From Microbacterium salsuginis (lineage in GTDB: Bacteria; Actinomycetota; Actinomycetes; Actinomycetales; Microbacteriaceae), in assembly GCF_012524205.1 (NCBI RefSeq), contig NZ_JABACI010000004.1, positions 434,001-498,000 of the forward strand: a stretch of DNA of 64,000 nt, written 5' to 3'. The translations under genes and the position numbers were made by a program. This document shows, in pieces, positions 25,436 to 36,081 of this stretch. Every line of letters starts with the position of its first letter. The first letter of the stretch is position 1. Below the pieces are notes generated by a model. It was not told where the DNA came from, made no database searches, and saw nothing but the letters and a program-made list of their open reading frames with translations.

Positions 25436-27960
25436 GCGGTTGCTCCGTCCTGGTCGGCGGCGGCAGCATCAGCTGCGGTGTCATCCGCCACCGGCAGCGA
25501 GACGACCATGGTGAGGCCTCCGCCGGGAGTGTCCTCGGGCGCGAGCGTACCGCCCATGCCCTCGGTGAACCCCTTCGACAGGGCCAGGCCGAGCCCCAGG
25601 CCGGTGGTGTTGTCGGTGTCGCCCAGCCGCTGGAAGGGCGCGAACATCTCCTCGCGGCGTTCGGGCGAGACTCCCGGGCCGCGGTCGACGACGCGCACCT
25701 GGACGGTCCCGCCCAGGCGGCTCGTCGCTATCCGCACGCGCGAGCCGTCCGGCGCGTGACGCAGCGCGTTGGCGAGCACGTTGACGAGCACGCGCTGCAG
25801 CAGCACCGCGTCGGCGCGGACGGCGGGCAGGTCGGGATCCAGGGCGAGCTCGACCGCCTCCGGACCCGCCCCCAGCTCGTCGACGGCGGCCAGCACGATC
25901 TCGTCGACGTCGAGCGGGACGAGCGAGACGGCGAGCACGCCCGCCTCGATGCGGCTCACGTCCAGCAGGTCGGTCACGAGTGTCGACAGCGTGATGAGCG
26001 ACTCCTCCGCGGTCGCGAGCAGCTCACCGCGATCCTCGCTCGACAGCTGGGCTCCGGCGGCGCGCAGTCCGCCGACCGCGGCGACCGCGGCGGCGAGCGG
26101 CCGGCGCAGGTCGTGACTCACGGCCGAGAGCAGCGCGCTGCGCACCTGGTCGGTCTCGGCGAGCATCTCGGCCGCACGGGCGGCCTCCTGCAGCTCGTCC
26201 TGCTCGAGGGCGGCGCCCAGCTGCGCCACGACGACGTCGAGCAGCCGGCGCTCCGACGTGTCGAGCTCGGGTCCGTGCAGCTCGAGCCGAGCGCGCGCCC
26301 CGATCGGCGTGACGAGGTGACGATCGTCGCGCAGCGGCTCGCCGTCGGTGGCGATGACCTCACCCGAGGTGGCGATGAGTCGCACGCCCGACATCCCGAA
26401 CGCCTCCCGCGTGCGCGACACCAGCGCCGGCACGGCGCCTTGGCCCCGCAGCACGCTGCCCGCGACGGTGGCCAGCAGCTCGGACTCCGCCGCCGACCGG
26501 GTCGCGGCGCGCGCGGCTCGCGCAGCCCGATCGACGATATAGCTGACGAGCACCGCGATCACGACGTAGAGGGCCAGCGCCCAGGCGTTGCGCGGATCCG
26601 AGATCGTCACGGTGTGGAAGGGCTGGACGAAGAAGAAGTTGAGCGTGAATCCCGACATCACCGCCGCAAACACCGCCGGCCAGATGCCGCCCACGAGCGC
26701 GACCAGTACGACGAGCAGCTGATACGCCAGCACATCGCTCGTGATCGTCTCTTCGCTGCGGATGGCCACGAGCAGCCACGTGAGCAGCGGCCCGCCGACG
26801 AGCGCGAGCGCGAACCCGAGCACGCGCCGCTTCACGCTGAGGGCGCCGCCGGTCAGCCGGGGCAGCGCGAAGCGCCCTCCCGCCGCGGCGTGCGACACGA
26901 TGTGCACGTCGATATCACCGGATTCGCGGATCACGGTCGCGCCGATTCCCGGGCCCGTGAGGGCGGCGGCGAGTCTGCCGCGACGGCTCACGCCGATCAC
27001 CAGCTGCGTCGCGTCGACCGACCGGGCGAACTCCACCAGCGCGCGCGGCACGTCGTCCTCGACCACCTGGTGATAGGTGCCGCCCAGCGACTCGACCAGC
27101 GCCCTCTGGTTTGCCAGCGCGCCGGGTGCGGCATCCCGCAGTCCGTCCTGACTCGACACGTGCACGGCGAGCAGTTCGCCCCCCGCCGCCCGCGCGGCGA
27201 TCCGCGCCCCGCGCCGCACGAGGGTCTCGCCCTCGGGTCCGCCGGTCAGCGCCACCACGACGCGCTCGCGCGCCTGCCATGTGCCCTCGATGCCGTGTTC
27301 GGCGCGGTAGGACTTCAGCGCGCTGTCGACCTCGTCCGCCAGCCACAGCAGGGCGAGCTCGCGCAGCGCGGTGAGATTGCCCAGCCGGAAGTAGTTCGAC
27401 AGGGCCGCGTCGACCCGCTCGGCCGGGTACACCACGCCCGCCGAGAGCCGGTCGCGCAGTGATTCAGGGGCGAGGTCGACGACCTCGATCTGGTCGGCGC
27501 CGCGGACCACGGCATCCGGGACCGTCTCTCGCTGCGGCACGCCGGTGATCTGCTCGACGACACCGCCGAGCGACTCGATGTGCTGCACGTTCACGGTCGT
27601 GATGACGTCGATGCCGGCGTCGAGCAGTTCGGCGACGTCCTGCCAGCGCTTGCCGTGGCGCGATCCCGGCGCGTTGGTGTGCGCGAGCTCGTCCACGAGA
27701 GCGATGGACGGATGCCGCTGCAGCACGCCGTCGAGATCCATCTCGGTCAGCTCCACTCCACGGTGGGTCACGGTGCCTCGCGGCACGACGGGGAGGCCCT
27801 CGACCAGCGCTGCGGTCGCGGCGCGCCCGTGGGTCTCGACGACGGCGATCACGACATCGCGGCCGTCCTCGCGCAGGCGGCGGCCCTCTTCGAGCATCTC
27901 GTAGGTCTTGCCCACTCCCGGTGCGGCCCCGAGCAGCACCCGCAGCTTGCCGCGCTTCAT
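25432..27960 (-). CDS. kdpD: Sensor histidine kinase KdpD
   Basis: The 842-residue kinase has an N-terminal KdpD domain with a Walker A-like GAAPGVGKT, then a universal-stress-protein domain. Four transmembrane helices (DUF4118), a GAF-like region, a dimerisation domain with SHDLRRP (His616) and a HATPase domain (NALRHAPDG, DRGPGVSPE, GLGLGLALSKG) follow. The ATG is preceded by TAGGGT with a 6-nt gap, so kdpDE appears to have its own leaderless promoter, besides possible read-through from kdpC. Confidence 0.95.
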   Translation of the reverse strand: MKRGKLRVLLGAAPGVGKTYEMLEEGRRLREDGRDVVIAVVETHGRAATAALVEGLPVVPRGTVTHRGVELTEMDLDGVLQRHPSIALVDELAHTNAPGSRHGKRWQDVAELLDAGIDVITTVNVQHIESLGGVVEQITGVPQRETVPDAVVRGADQIEVVDLAPESLRDRLSAGVVYPAERVDAALSNYFRLGNLTALRELALLWLADEVDSALKSYRAEHGIEGTWQARERVVVALTGGPEGETLVRRGARIAARAAGGELLAVHVSSQDGLRDAAPGALANQRALVESLGGTYHQVVEDDVPRALVEFARSVDATQLVIGVSRRGRLAAALTGPGIGATVIRESGDIDVHIVSHAAAGGRFALPRLTGGALSVKRRVLGFALALVGGPLLTWLLVAIRSEETITSDVLAYQLLVVLVALVGGIWPAVFAAVMSGFTLNFFFVQPFHTVTISDPRNAWALALYVVIAVLVSYIVDRAARAARAATRSAAESELLATVAGSVLRGQGAVPALVSRTREAFGMSGVRLIATSGEVIATDGEPLRDDRHLVTPIGARARLELHGPELDTSERRLLDVVVAQLGAALEQDELQEAARAAEMLAETDQVRSALLSAVSHDLRRPLAAAVAAVGGLRAAGAQLSSEDRGELLATAEESLITLSTLVTDLLDVSRIEAGVLAVSLVPLDVDEIVLAAVDELGAGPEAVELALDPDLPAVRADAVLLQRVLVNVLANALRHAPDGSRVRIATSRLGGTVQVRVVDRGPGVSPERREEMFAPFQRLGDTDNTTGLGLGLALSKGFTEGMGGTLAPEDTPGGGLTMVVSLPVADDTAADAAAADQDGATA

Positions 27961-27966
27961 GTCGTC

Positions 27967-27972
27967 ACCCTA
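27967..27972 (-). promoter_or_regulatory. -10 hexamer of leaderless promoter (kdpD)
   Basis: TAGGGT on the minus strand, 6 nt before the ATG at 27960, inside the kdpC-kdpD gap. Confidence 0.55.
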
Positions 27973-28002
27973 TGTCGTCGTCGCGAGCGAGAGGGGCCTC
28001 GC

Positions 28003-28617
28003 TCATCGGTCGCGCGCATCGAGCGCGAGGTTCAGCTCGAGCACGTTCACGCGCGGCTCGCCGAGGAAGCCGAGATCGCGCTGCTGCGTGTGCGCGTCGA
28101 CCAGTGCGCGCACCTCGGCGACGTCGAGTCCGCGCTCCTCGGCGACGCGTGGTGCCTGCAGCATCGCGTACGCCGGGCTGATGTGGGGATCCAGACCAGA
28201 ACCCGAGGCGGTGACCGCGTCGGCGGGGATCTCGGCCGGGTCGACGCCGTCGAGCTCGGCGATGGCAGCCTGCCGCTCCTCGATCGCGGTGATGAGGTCG
28301 GCATTCTCGGGGCCGAGGTTCGAGCCGCTCGACGCGCCGCCGTCGTACCCGTCACCCGCGGCCGCGGGTCGCGACTGGAAGTACCCGGCGATGGCGTCGC
28401 CGTCTCCGGTCGTGAACGGCTGGCCGATGAGCGCGGAGCCGACGGTCTCGCCGGACGCATCCGTCACGCGTGAGCCGTCCGCCTGCCATGGCAGGACGAT
28501 CTGGCCGAACGCCGTGACGAGAAGCGTGTAGCCGACGCCGAGGACCAGCGTGAAGACGAGCATCGCTCGCACGGCGACACCGGTGGTGCGCACGGTGGCG
28601 CGGGCGGTGGTGGACAT
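28003..28617 (-). CDS. kdpC: Potassium-transporting ATPase subunit KdpC
   Basis: The 204-residue subunit has one N-terminal membrane helix (AMLVFTLVLGVGYTLLVTAF) and an exported domain with the KdpC pattern QPFTTGDGDAIAGYFQSRPA and GSGLDPHISPAYAMLQAPRVA. It stabilises the KdpB-KdpA assembly and assists K+ binding. It follows kdpB after 22 nt. A Gly/Ser-rich loop lies near residue 90. Confidence 0.94.
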   Translation of the reverse strand: MSTTARATVRTTGVAVRAMLVFTLVLGVGYTLLVTAFGQIVLPWQADGSRVTDASGETVGSALIGQPFTTGDGDAIAGYFQSRPAAAGDGYDGGASSGSNLGPENADLITAIEERQAAIAELDGVDPAEIPADAVTASGSGLDPHISPAYAMLQAPRVAEERGLDVAEVRALVDAHTQQRDLGFLGEPRVNVLELNLALDARDR

Positions 28618-28639
28618 GTCGATGTCTCCTTCGAATCCT

Positions 28640-30904
28640 TCAGAAACCGGGGATGAGGCTCACGACGAGGTCGATGAGCTTGATGCCGATGAACGGCGCG
28701 ATGACGCCGCCGAGGCCGTAGACGAGCAGATTGCGGCTGAGCACCTGCGACGCGCTCGCCGCCCGGTACTTCACGCCCCGCAGCGCGAGGGGGATGAGGA
28801 ACACGATCACGATGGCGTTGAAGACGATCGCGCTCATGACGGCGGATGCGGGAGAGCCGAGCTGCATGACGTTCAGCGCCGCGAGGCCCGGGAACACGCC
28901 CATGAACATCGCGGGGACGATCGCGAAGTACTTCGCGATGTCGTTCGCGAGCGAGAACGTGGTGAGCGCGCCGCGCGTGATGAGCAGCTGCTTGCCGATC
29001 CGGACGATGTCGATGAGCTTGGTCGGGTCGCTGTCGAGATCGACCATGTTGCCGGCCTCCTTCGCCGCCGACGTGCCCGTGTTCATGGCGACGCCGACGT
29101 CGGCCTGCGCCAGCGCCGGGGCGTCGTTCGTGCCGTCGCCGGTCATCGCGACGAGGTTGCCGCCCGCCTGCTCGCGCTTGATGAGCGCGAGCTTGTCTTC
29201 GGGTGTCGCCTCGGCGAGATAGTCGTCGACGCCCGCCTCCGTCGCGATGGCGGCAGCGGTGAGCGGGTTGTCGCCGGTGATCATGACGGTGCGGATACCC
29301 ATCGTGCGCAGTTCGTCGAACCGCTCGCGCAGGCCGTCCTTGACGATGTCCTTGAGGTGGATCACACCGAGCAGCCGGCCCCGCGCCGCGCCCTCGACAG
29401 GAGCGCTCGTCCGACCGCCGCCGTCCAGAACAGCGCTCTCCAGAACAGCGCTCTCCAGAACAGCGCTCTCCAGAACATCGCTCTCCAGAACAGCGACGAC
29501 CAGCGGGGTGCCGCCGGATTGGGCGATGGCATCCGTCTCGGCCGTCAGCTGCGTGCGCGTCGCGGCGGTGAGGGGGACTCCGGATGCCTCGAGCCACGCG
29601 AGCACCGCGGACCCCGCGCCCTTTCGCACCTGCGTGCCGTCGGCGAGGTCGACGCCGCTCATGCGGGTCTGCGCCGTGAACGGCACGGTGACCGCGTCGG
29701 GCGGAGTCTCGGTCCGGATGCCGCGGAGCACGGCCAGTTCGACCACCGAGACGCCCTCGGGCGTGGGGTCGGCCAGTGACGACAGTGAGGCGGCACGTGC
29801 GAGCTCGACCTCGCCGACGCCGGGCATCGCGACGAAGTCGGACGCGCGCCGGTTGCCGTACGTGATCGTGCCGGTCTTGTCGAGCAGCAGCGTGGTCACG
29901 TCGCCGGCGGCCTCGACGGCACGGCCCGACATCGCCAGGACGTTGGCCTGCACGAGGCGGTCCATGCCCGCGATGCCGATCGCCGACAGCAGGGCGCCGA
30001 TGGTCGTCGGGATGAGGCAGATCAGCAGGGCCACGAGCACCGGGATGCTCACCGGCGCGGCGGCGTACGAGGCGATCGGGTTCAGCGTCAACACGACGAT
30101 GACGAACACGATCGACAGGCTCGCGAGCAGGATGCCGAGGGCGATCTCGTTGGGGGTCTTCTGGCGGCTCGCGCCCTCGACGAGGGCGATCATGCGGTCG
30201 ACGAAGGTCTCGCCGGGCTTCGAGGTGATGCGCACCACGATGCGGTCCGAGAGCACCCGCGTGCCACCGGTGACGGCCGAGCGGTCGCCGCCGGACTCAC
30301 GGACGACAGGGGCCGACTCGCCCGTGATGGCCGACTCGTCGACCGTCGCGATGCCATGGATGATGTCACCGTCGCCGGGAATGAGCTCGCCCGCCGACAC
30401 GATCACGACATCGCCGAGCGTGAGGTCGGACGAGGCCACCTCGCCGGTGTCGGCGAGTATGGCCGCGGCATCCTGAATCTCGTCGTACTGCACGACGCGA
30501 CGCGCCATGGTCGAGGTGCGAGTCTTGCGCAGCGTGGCCGCCTGCGCCTTGCCCCGGCCCTCGGCCACGGATTCGGCCACGTTCGCGAACAGCACCGTGA
30601 GCCACAGCCAGATCGCGATGCCCCACGTGAAGCCGAACGGCACCGGCGTGCCGCCGGAGTCGCCCGCCCCGCCGAGGAACGGCTCGGCGATCGCGATCAC
30701 GGTGGTGAGTGCGGCTCCGACCCACACCAGGAACATGACGGGGTTGCGCCACAGGGCGGCCGGGTTGAGCTTGCCCACGGCACCCGGGAGCGCCTGCATC
30801 AGCTGCTGCCAGCCGAACGCGCGAGTCGTCGCGCGGCGGGAGCGCTCGTGCCCCGGCTCAGGAGCCGAGGGGAGCGATGGGCGGGTGGGAGTGGTGAGGG
30901 ACAT
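28640..30904 (-). CDS. kdpB: Potassium-transporting P-type ATPase subunit KdpB
   Basis: The 754-residue catalytic subunit hydrolyses ATP to drive K+ uptake by KdpA. It has TGES (residues about 194-197), phosphorylation Asp342 in LLLDKTGT, and [10 protein letters not shown] in the hinge. It is longer than typical KdpB (about 680-700): in the nucleotide-binding domain, residues about 470-505 hold an extra segment built from VLESA pentapeptides and a Gly/Arg linker, encoded by a 15-bp tandem DNA repeat. The frame is intact, so the protein is probably functional with an extended loop. Confidence 0.95.
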   Translation of the reverse strand: MSLTTPTRPSLPSAPEPGHERSRRATTRAFGWQQLMQALPGAVGKLNPAALWRNPVMFLVWVGAALTTVIAIAEPFLGGAGDSGGTPVPFGFTWGIAIWLWLTVLFANVAESVAEGRGKAQAATLRKTRTSTMARRVVQYDEIQDAAAILADTGEVASSDLTLGDVVIVSAGELIPGDGDIIHGIATVDESAITGESAPVVRESGGDRSAVTGGTRVLSDRIVVRITSKPGETFVDRMIALVEGASRQKTPNEIALGILLASLSIVFVIVVLTLNPIASYAAAPVSIPVLVALLICLIPTTIGALLSAIGIAGMDRLVQANVLAMSGRAVEAAGDVTTLLLDKTGTITYGNRRASDFVAMPGVGEVELARAASLSSLADPTPEGVSVVELAVLRGIRTETPPDAVTVPFTAQTRMSGVDLADGTQVRKGAGSAVLAWLEASGVPLTAATRTQLTAETDAIAQSGGTPLVVAVLESDVLESAVLESAVLESAVLDGGGRTSAPVEGAARGRLLGVIHLKDIVKDGLRERFDELRTMGIRTVMITGDNPLTAAAIATEAGVDDYLAEATPEDKLALIKREQAGGNLVAMTGDGTNDAPALAQADVGVAMNTGTSAAKEAGNMVDLDSDPTKLIDIVRIGKQLLITRGALTTFSLANDIAKYFAIVPAMFMGVFPGLAALNVMQLGSPASAVMSAIVFNAIVIVFLIPLALRGVKYRAASASQVLSRNLLVYGLGGVIAPFIGIKLIDLVVSLIPGF
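29425..29493. repeat. 15-bp tandem repeat inside kdpB
   Basis: Units CCAGAACAGCGCTCT start at 29425, 29440 and 29455, with a one-base variant at 29470 and a 9-nt partial unit at 29485. On the coding strand each unit encodes VLESA or VLESD. Unit length is a multiple of three, so copy-number change keeps the frame. Confidence 0.95.
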
Positions 30905-30907
30905 GAG

Positions 30908-32590
30908 TCAGACGAGCCCTTCCGCCAGGGGACCCAGCGTGAGAACGGGGAAATAGGTGAGTGCGGTGATGACGACCGCGACGACGGCGAGGAGGCCGAC
31001 GAACTGCGGACGATGCGTGGGGAGCGTGCCCGTCGTCGCGAGGCGCGTCGTCTGGGCCGCGAGGGAGCCGGCGAGAGCGAGCACCAGCACGATCGGGATG
31101 AACCGGCCGAGGAGCATCGCGACGCCGAGCGCGGTGTTCAGCCACGGCGTGTTCGCCGTGAGGCCCGCGAAGGCCGATCCGTTGTTGTTCGACGCCGACG
31201 TGAACGCGTAGAGCACCTCGCCGAGGCCGTGCACGCCCGGGTTCCAGATCGACGTGGCCTCGACGTCGGCGCGGATCGCGGGGATGCCGAAGCTCAGCGC
31301 GGTGCCCGCCAGCACGAGCACGGGCGTGACCAGGATGTAGAGGCTTGCGAGCTTGATCTGCGTCGGGCCGACCTTCTTGCCGAGGTACTCCGGAGTGCGG
31401 CCGATCAGCAGTCCGCCCACGAAGACCGCGATGACGGCGAGCACGAGCATGCCGTACAGACCCGAGCCGACGCCGCCCGGCGCGATCTCGCCGAGCATCA
31501 TGTTGACGATCGGGATCATGCCGCCCAGCGCGGTGTACGAGTCGTGCATCGAGTTGACCGCGCCGGTGCTGGTGAGCGTCGTCGCACCGGCGAACAGGGT
31601 GGAACCGAGGATGCCGTACCGCTGCTCCTTGCCCTCCATCGCGCCCCCGGCGAGTTGCGGCGCCGAGCCCAGCCCGAGCGACTCCAGCCAGGTGACGGCG
31701 GTGAGCGAGGCGACGGCGATGGTCGCCATGACCGCGAGGATCGCGTAGCCCTGGCGGTTGTCGCCGACCATGCGCCCGAAGGCGCGGGGCATCGCGACCG
31801 GGATCGCCAGCAGCAGCAGGATCTCGAGGACGTTCGTCCACGGCGTCGGGTTCTCGAAGGGATGCGCCGAGTTGGCGTTGAAGAAGCCGCCGCCGTTCGT
31901 GCCGAGCAGCTTGATGGCCTCCTGCGAGGCGACCGGGCCGCCCGGGATCGACTGCGTGCCTCCTGTGATGGTCGTGACGTCGGTGAAGCCCGCGAAGTTC
32001 TGCACGACGCCGCCGGCCACGAGGGCGACGGCGGACACGACGGCCAGCGGCAGCAGCAGGCGCGTGATGCCGCGCACCAGGTCGACCCAGAAGTTGCCGA
32101 TCGTCGCCGAGCCGCGGCGGGCGAACCCGCGCACGAGCGCCACGGCGACGGCGATCCCGACGGCCGCCGACACGAAGTTCTGCACGGCGAGCCCCGCGAG
32201 CTGCACGGTGTACCCCAGCGTCAGCTCGGGCGAGTACGACTGCCAGTTCGTGTTCGTCACGAACGAGACGGCGGTGTTGAACGCCAGTCCCTCGGGAACG
32301 GCGGGGAGACCGAGTGAGACGGGGAGAATTCCCTGGAGCCGCTGCAGCGCGTAGACGAAGAGGACGCCGACGAGCGAGAAGGTCAGCACGCCGCGCGCAT
32401 AGGACTGCCACGTCTGCTCCGACGCAGGGTCGACGCCGAGCATGCGGTACACGCCGCGCTCGACGCGCCAGTCGCGGTCCGTCGTGTAGGTGCGGGCGAT
32501 CCAGTCGCCGAGCGGCCGGTAGAGCAGCGCGAGGGCGAGGAGCACCGTGGCGGCCTGCAGGATGCCGAGGCCGATGGTCGCGGCATCCAT
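30908..32590 (-). CDS. kdpA: Potassium-transporting ATPase subunit KdpA
   Basis: The 560-residue K+-translocating subunit has about ten membrane helices and selectivity-loop sequences of the family: [47 protein letters not shown] and [10 protein letters not shown]. Length matches KdpA. Its ATG overlaps the kdpF stop, and kdpB begins 3 nt after its own stop, indicating a single coupled operon. Confidence 0.95.
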   Translation of the reverse strand: MDAATIGLGILQAATVLLALALLYRPLGDWIARTYTTDRDWRVERGVYRMLGVDPASEQTWQSYARGVLTFSLVGVLFVYALQRLQGILPVSLGLPAVPEGLAFNTAVSFVTNTNWQSYSPELTLGYTVQLAGLAVQNFVSAAVGIAVAVALVRGFARRGSATIGNFWVDLVRGITRLLLPLAVVSAVALVAGGVVQNFAGFTDVTTITGGTQSIPGGPVASQEAIKLLGTNGGGFFNANSAHPFENPTPWTNVLEILLLLAIPVAMPRAFGRMVGDNRQGYAILAVMATIAVASLTAVTWLESLGLGSAPQLAGGAMEGKEQRYGILGSTLFAGATTLTSTGAVNSMHDSYTALGGMIPIVNMMLGEIAPGGVGSGLYGMLVLAVIAVFVGGLLIGRTPEYLGKKVGPTQIKLASLYILVTPVLVLAGTALSFGIPAIRADVEATSIWNPGVHGLGEVLYAFTSASNNNGSAFAGLTANTPWLNTALGVAMLLGRFIPIVLVLALAGSLAAQTTRLATTGTLPTHRPQFVGLLAVVAVVITALTYFPVLTLGPLAEGLV

Positions 32591-32679
32591 CAGAACTTCT
32601 CCGGCTTCACGAGGGTGACCACGAGGTAGACGACCGCCGCGAGTCCGAGCAGGCCGGCGATCACGGAGAGGACGATCAT
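32590..32679 (-). CDS. kdpF: Potassium-transporting ATPase subunit KdpF
   Basis: This 29-residue single-helix peptide ([20 protein letters not shown], then a KPEKF tail) matches the KdpF pattern and position. Known KdpF stabilises the Kdp complex in the membrane. The stop overlaps the kdpA start (ATGA on the minus strand), and its ATG overlaps the stop of another tiny ORF upstream. Confidence 0.9.
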   Translation of the reverse strand: MIVLSVIAGLLGLAAVVYLVVTLVKPEKF

Positions 32680-32816
32680 CGGCGCTCCTCCCCGCCCGTC
32701 GCTTCGCGTGGGGCCGAGCCGCGGACCGGCGGCCCGAGCTTCTCGACCCCCTTGGCGATCAGTCCGACGAGCGCGAACAGCGCCAGCGTCGTGACGAGGT
32801 AGATGACATCCAGCAC
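32676..32816 (-). CDS. Tiny membrane protein at the head of the kdp operon
   Basis: A 46-codon ORF with a GTG at 32816 (or an in-frame GTG at 32828) encodes one hydrophobic helix ([20 protein letters not shown]) and a polar Arg/Glu-rich tail ending GEERR. GGAG lies about 6 nt before the 32816 GTG. Its stop overlaps the kdpF start by 4 nt, so it is coupled to kdpF. I do not recognise a family name. Position suggests an accessory Kdp subunit or leader (inference). Confidence 0.65.
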   Translation of the reverse strand: MLDVIYLVTTLALFALVGLIAKGVEKLGPPVRGSAPREATGGEERR

Positions 32817-32828
32817 GGGGGACTCCAC

Positions 32829-33023
32829 GGGTGGCTTCGAGTGATCCCCGCCGCGGTGTGCAGCGGGGCGCCCACCGGAGCGGGCTCGACTCGATGCAAC
32901 TCCGTCGTCGCGGACGGTCGCGGCACCCTCACGGAATCCATGCGACCCACGCGGCGGCCCTCACGATGTCGCTACGCGGCGGCACTGCCACGGCGCGCGG
33001 CACCGTGGGCGCGGCGCCTCTAC
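32829..33023. other. kdp upstream region
   Basis: About 195 bp precede the first kdp ORF and should contain the KdpE-dependent promoter. I could not see a convincing KdpE site, -35 or -10. Confidence 0.35.
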
Positions 33024-33043
33024 GAGCGCACGTCGGTGCGCTC
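33024..33043 (-). terminator. Hairpin downstream of sufU
   Basis: Perfect 8-bp arms GAGCGCAC and GTGCGCTC surround a GTCG loop about 20 nt past the sufU stop. Confidence 0.6.
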
Positions 33044-33063
33044 GGTGCTCCCGCGCGCGAGGT

Positions 33064-34796
<1,733 letters not shown>

Positions 34797-34799
34797 TTA

Positions 34800-34805
34800 A
34801 GGCTA
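34800..34805 (-). promoter_or_regulatory. -10 hexamer of leaderless promoter (sufS)
   Basis: TAGCCT on the minus strand, 6 nt before the GTG at 34793. Confidence 0.55.
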
Positions 34806-34887
34806 CGCGGGATGCCGGCGCCCGGGGCGGCCGTGTCCGCGGTGGTCGCCCGGGTGGCGTCGGTGGCTCTCTGGAAGGATCGGAGGC

Positions 34888-35943
34888 GTGGACGAGCAGA
34901 TCTTCCTCGGCGCGCTCGCCGTGACGCTCGGCGCGGTCGCGGGGGTCCTGCTGTTCGTGCCGTTCGTGGCGCTCAGCTATCGCCGGCGCGGCGGATTCGG
35001 CCTCGGGCGCTTCGTGCTGTGGGGTGCGGCTCTGATCTACCTCATGGCCGTCTGGACGTACACGCTCCTCCCGCTGCCCGACCCCGAAGCCATCCGGTGC
35101 GCGGGGGTCAACCTCGATCCGTTCGCCTTCGCCGACGACATCCGCGAGGCCGTCGGCAGGCGCGGCCGCGGTGCGCTGAGCGATCCCGCCGTGCTGCAGC
35201 TGCTGTTGAACGTGCTGCTGTTCGTGCCGCTGGGCTTCTTCCTGCGCGTGCTCGGTGGCCGCGGCATCCTGGTCGCTGTTCTCGTGGGTCTCGGCGTCTC
35301 AGCGCTGGTCGAGGCGACACAGCTCAGCGGCGTGTGGGGTCTGTACCCCTGCGCGTATCGCGTCTTCGACGTCGACGACCTGCTCACCAACACGCTGGGT
35401 GCGGTGCTCGGCTCGGTGCTGGCGCTCCTGGTGCCGCGGCGGCACTGGGGCACGCCCCGCTTCCCCGACGCGGAGGAGCCACGCCCGATCACGCGCTCCC
35501 GCCGCTACCTCGCGATGGCCTGCGATGCGCTGGGTGCGTGGCTGACCGGCATCGCGGCCTCGGTGGTGTTCCAGGTGGCCCTGTATCTGCTCGGAGCACA
35601 TGCCGCGATGCGCGACGGGACCGCCGCCGGCGTCGTCGGCACCACCACCGCGATCGTGGTGTGGCTGATCGTCGTGCTCGCCACCGGCCGCACGGTCGGC
35701 GACCTCGCCGTGCAGCTGCGCTTCACCGGCGGCCCTCTCCCGCCCGCGCTGGCGCGGCCGCTGCGCTTCGCCGGCGGCATCGGCGGCTATCTCGTGCTGC
35801 TCGCGCTGCCTGGCGCGTGGGGCCTGGTCGCCGGGGTTTTCGCCGTCGCATCGCTCGTGCTGGTGCTCACGACGCCCGACCGCCGCGGCCTGCCGGGCGT
35901 GGTCTCGGGCCAGCGCCTGGTCGACGCCCGTGCGGAGCGCTGA
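34888..35943 (+). CDS. VanZ-RDD fusion membrane protein
   Basis: The 351-residue protein has two membrane modules. The N-terminal half (to about residue 190) fits VanZ: LMAVWTYTLLPLPDPEAIRC, NVLLFVPLGFFLR and a VDDLLTNTLGAVLG end. The C-terminal half (about residue 205 on) fits the RDD family, with helices and paired Arg/Asp positions. VanZ members are linked to low-level teicoplanin resistance and cell-surface functions; the role here is unknown. The GTG start is chosen from the beginning of the first helix. Confidence 0.75.
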   Translation: MDEQIFLGALAVTLGAVAGVLLFVPFVALSYRRRGGFGLGRFVLWGAALIYLMAVWTYTLLPLPDPEAIRCAGVNLDPFAFADDIREAVGRRGRGALSDPAVLQLLLNVLLFVPLGFFLRVLGGRGILVAVLVGLGVSALVEATQLSGVWGLYPCAYRVFDVDDLLTNTLGAVLGSVLALLVPRRHWGTPRFPDAEEPRPITRSRRYLAMACDALGAWLTGIAASVVFQVALYLLGAHAAMRDGTAAGVVGTTTAIVVWLIVVLATGRTVGDLAVQLRFTGGPLPPALARPLRFAGGIGGYLVLLALPGAWGLVAGVFAVASLVLVLTTPDRRGLPGVVSGQRLVDARAER

Positions 35944-35956
35944 TCCGGCGCCGATC

Positions 35957-36022
35957 CGGCGGTGCGGTCCAGCTTTCGCACGTTCGGCAGGCCGGAATCC
36001 TGCCGAACCTGGACCGCCGCCG
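35957..36022. terminator. Long compound hairpin between convergent genes
   Basis: Nested arms pair: CGGCGG/CCGCCG, then GGTCCAG/CTGGACC, then GTTCGGCAG (35982-35990) with CTGCCGAAC (36000-36008). The fold is about 25 bp long with internal loops on the left side only. It lies 13 nt past the VanZ-RDD stop. Confidence 0.6.
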
Positions 36023-36048
36023 TCCTACCCGGTGCGCGCGTGGGAGGG

Positions 36049-36077
36049 GACGGATGCCGGGGGCTCCGGCATCCGTC
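36049..36077. terminator. Perfect 12-bp hairpin with GGATGCC arms
   Basis: GACGGATGCCGG and CCGGCATCCGTC flank a 5-nt loop just before the stop of the convergent amidohydrolase gene. The arms carry the GGATGCC heptamer in inverted orientation. Confidence 0.7.
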
Positions 36078-36081
36078 ACCG

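Noticed and set aside
30356..32317. A 653-codon frame on the plus strand over kdpA and kdpB
   Set aside because: It is antisense to the clear kdp genes, rich in Arg/His/Glu, and shows no domain.
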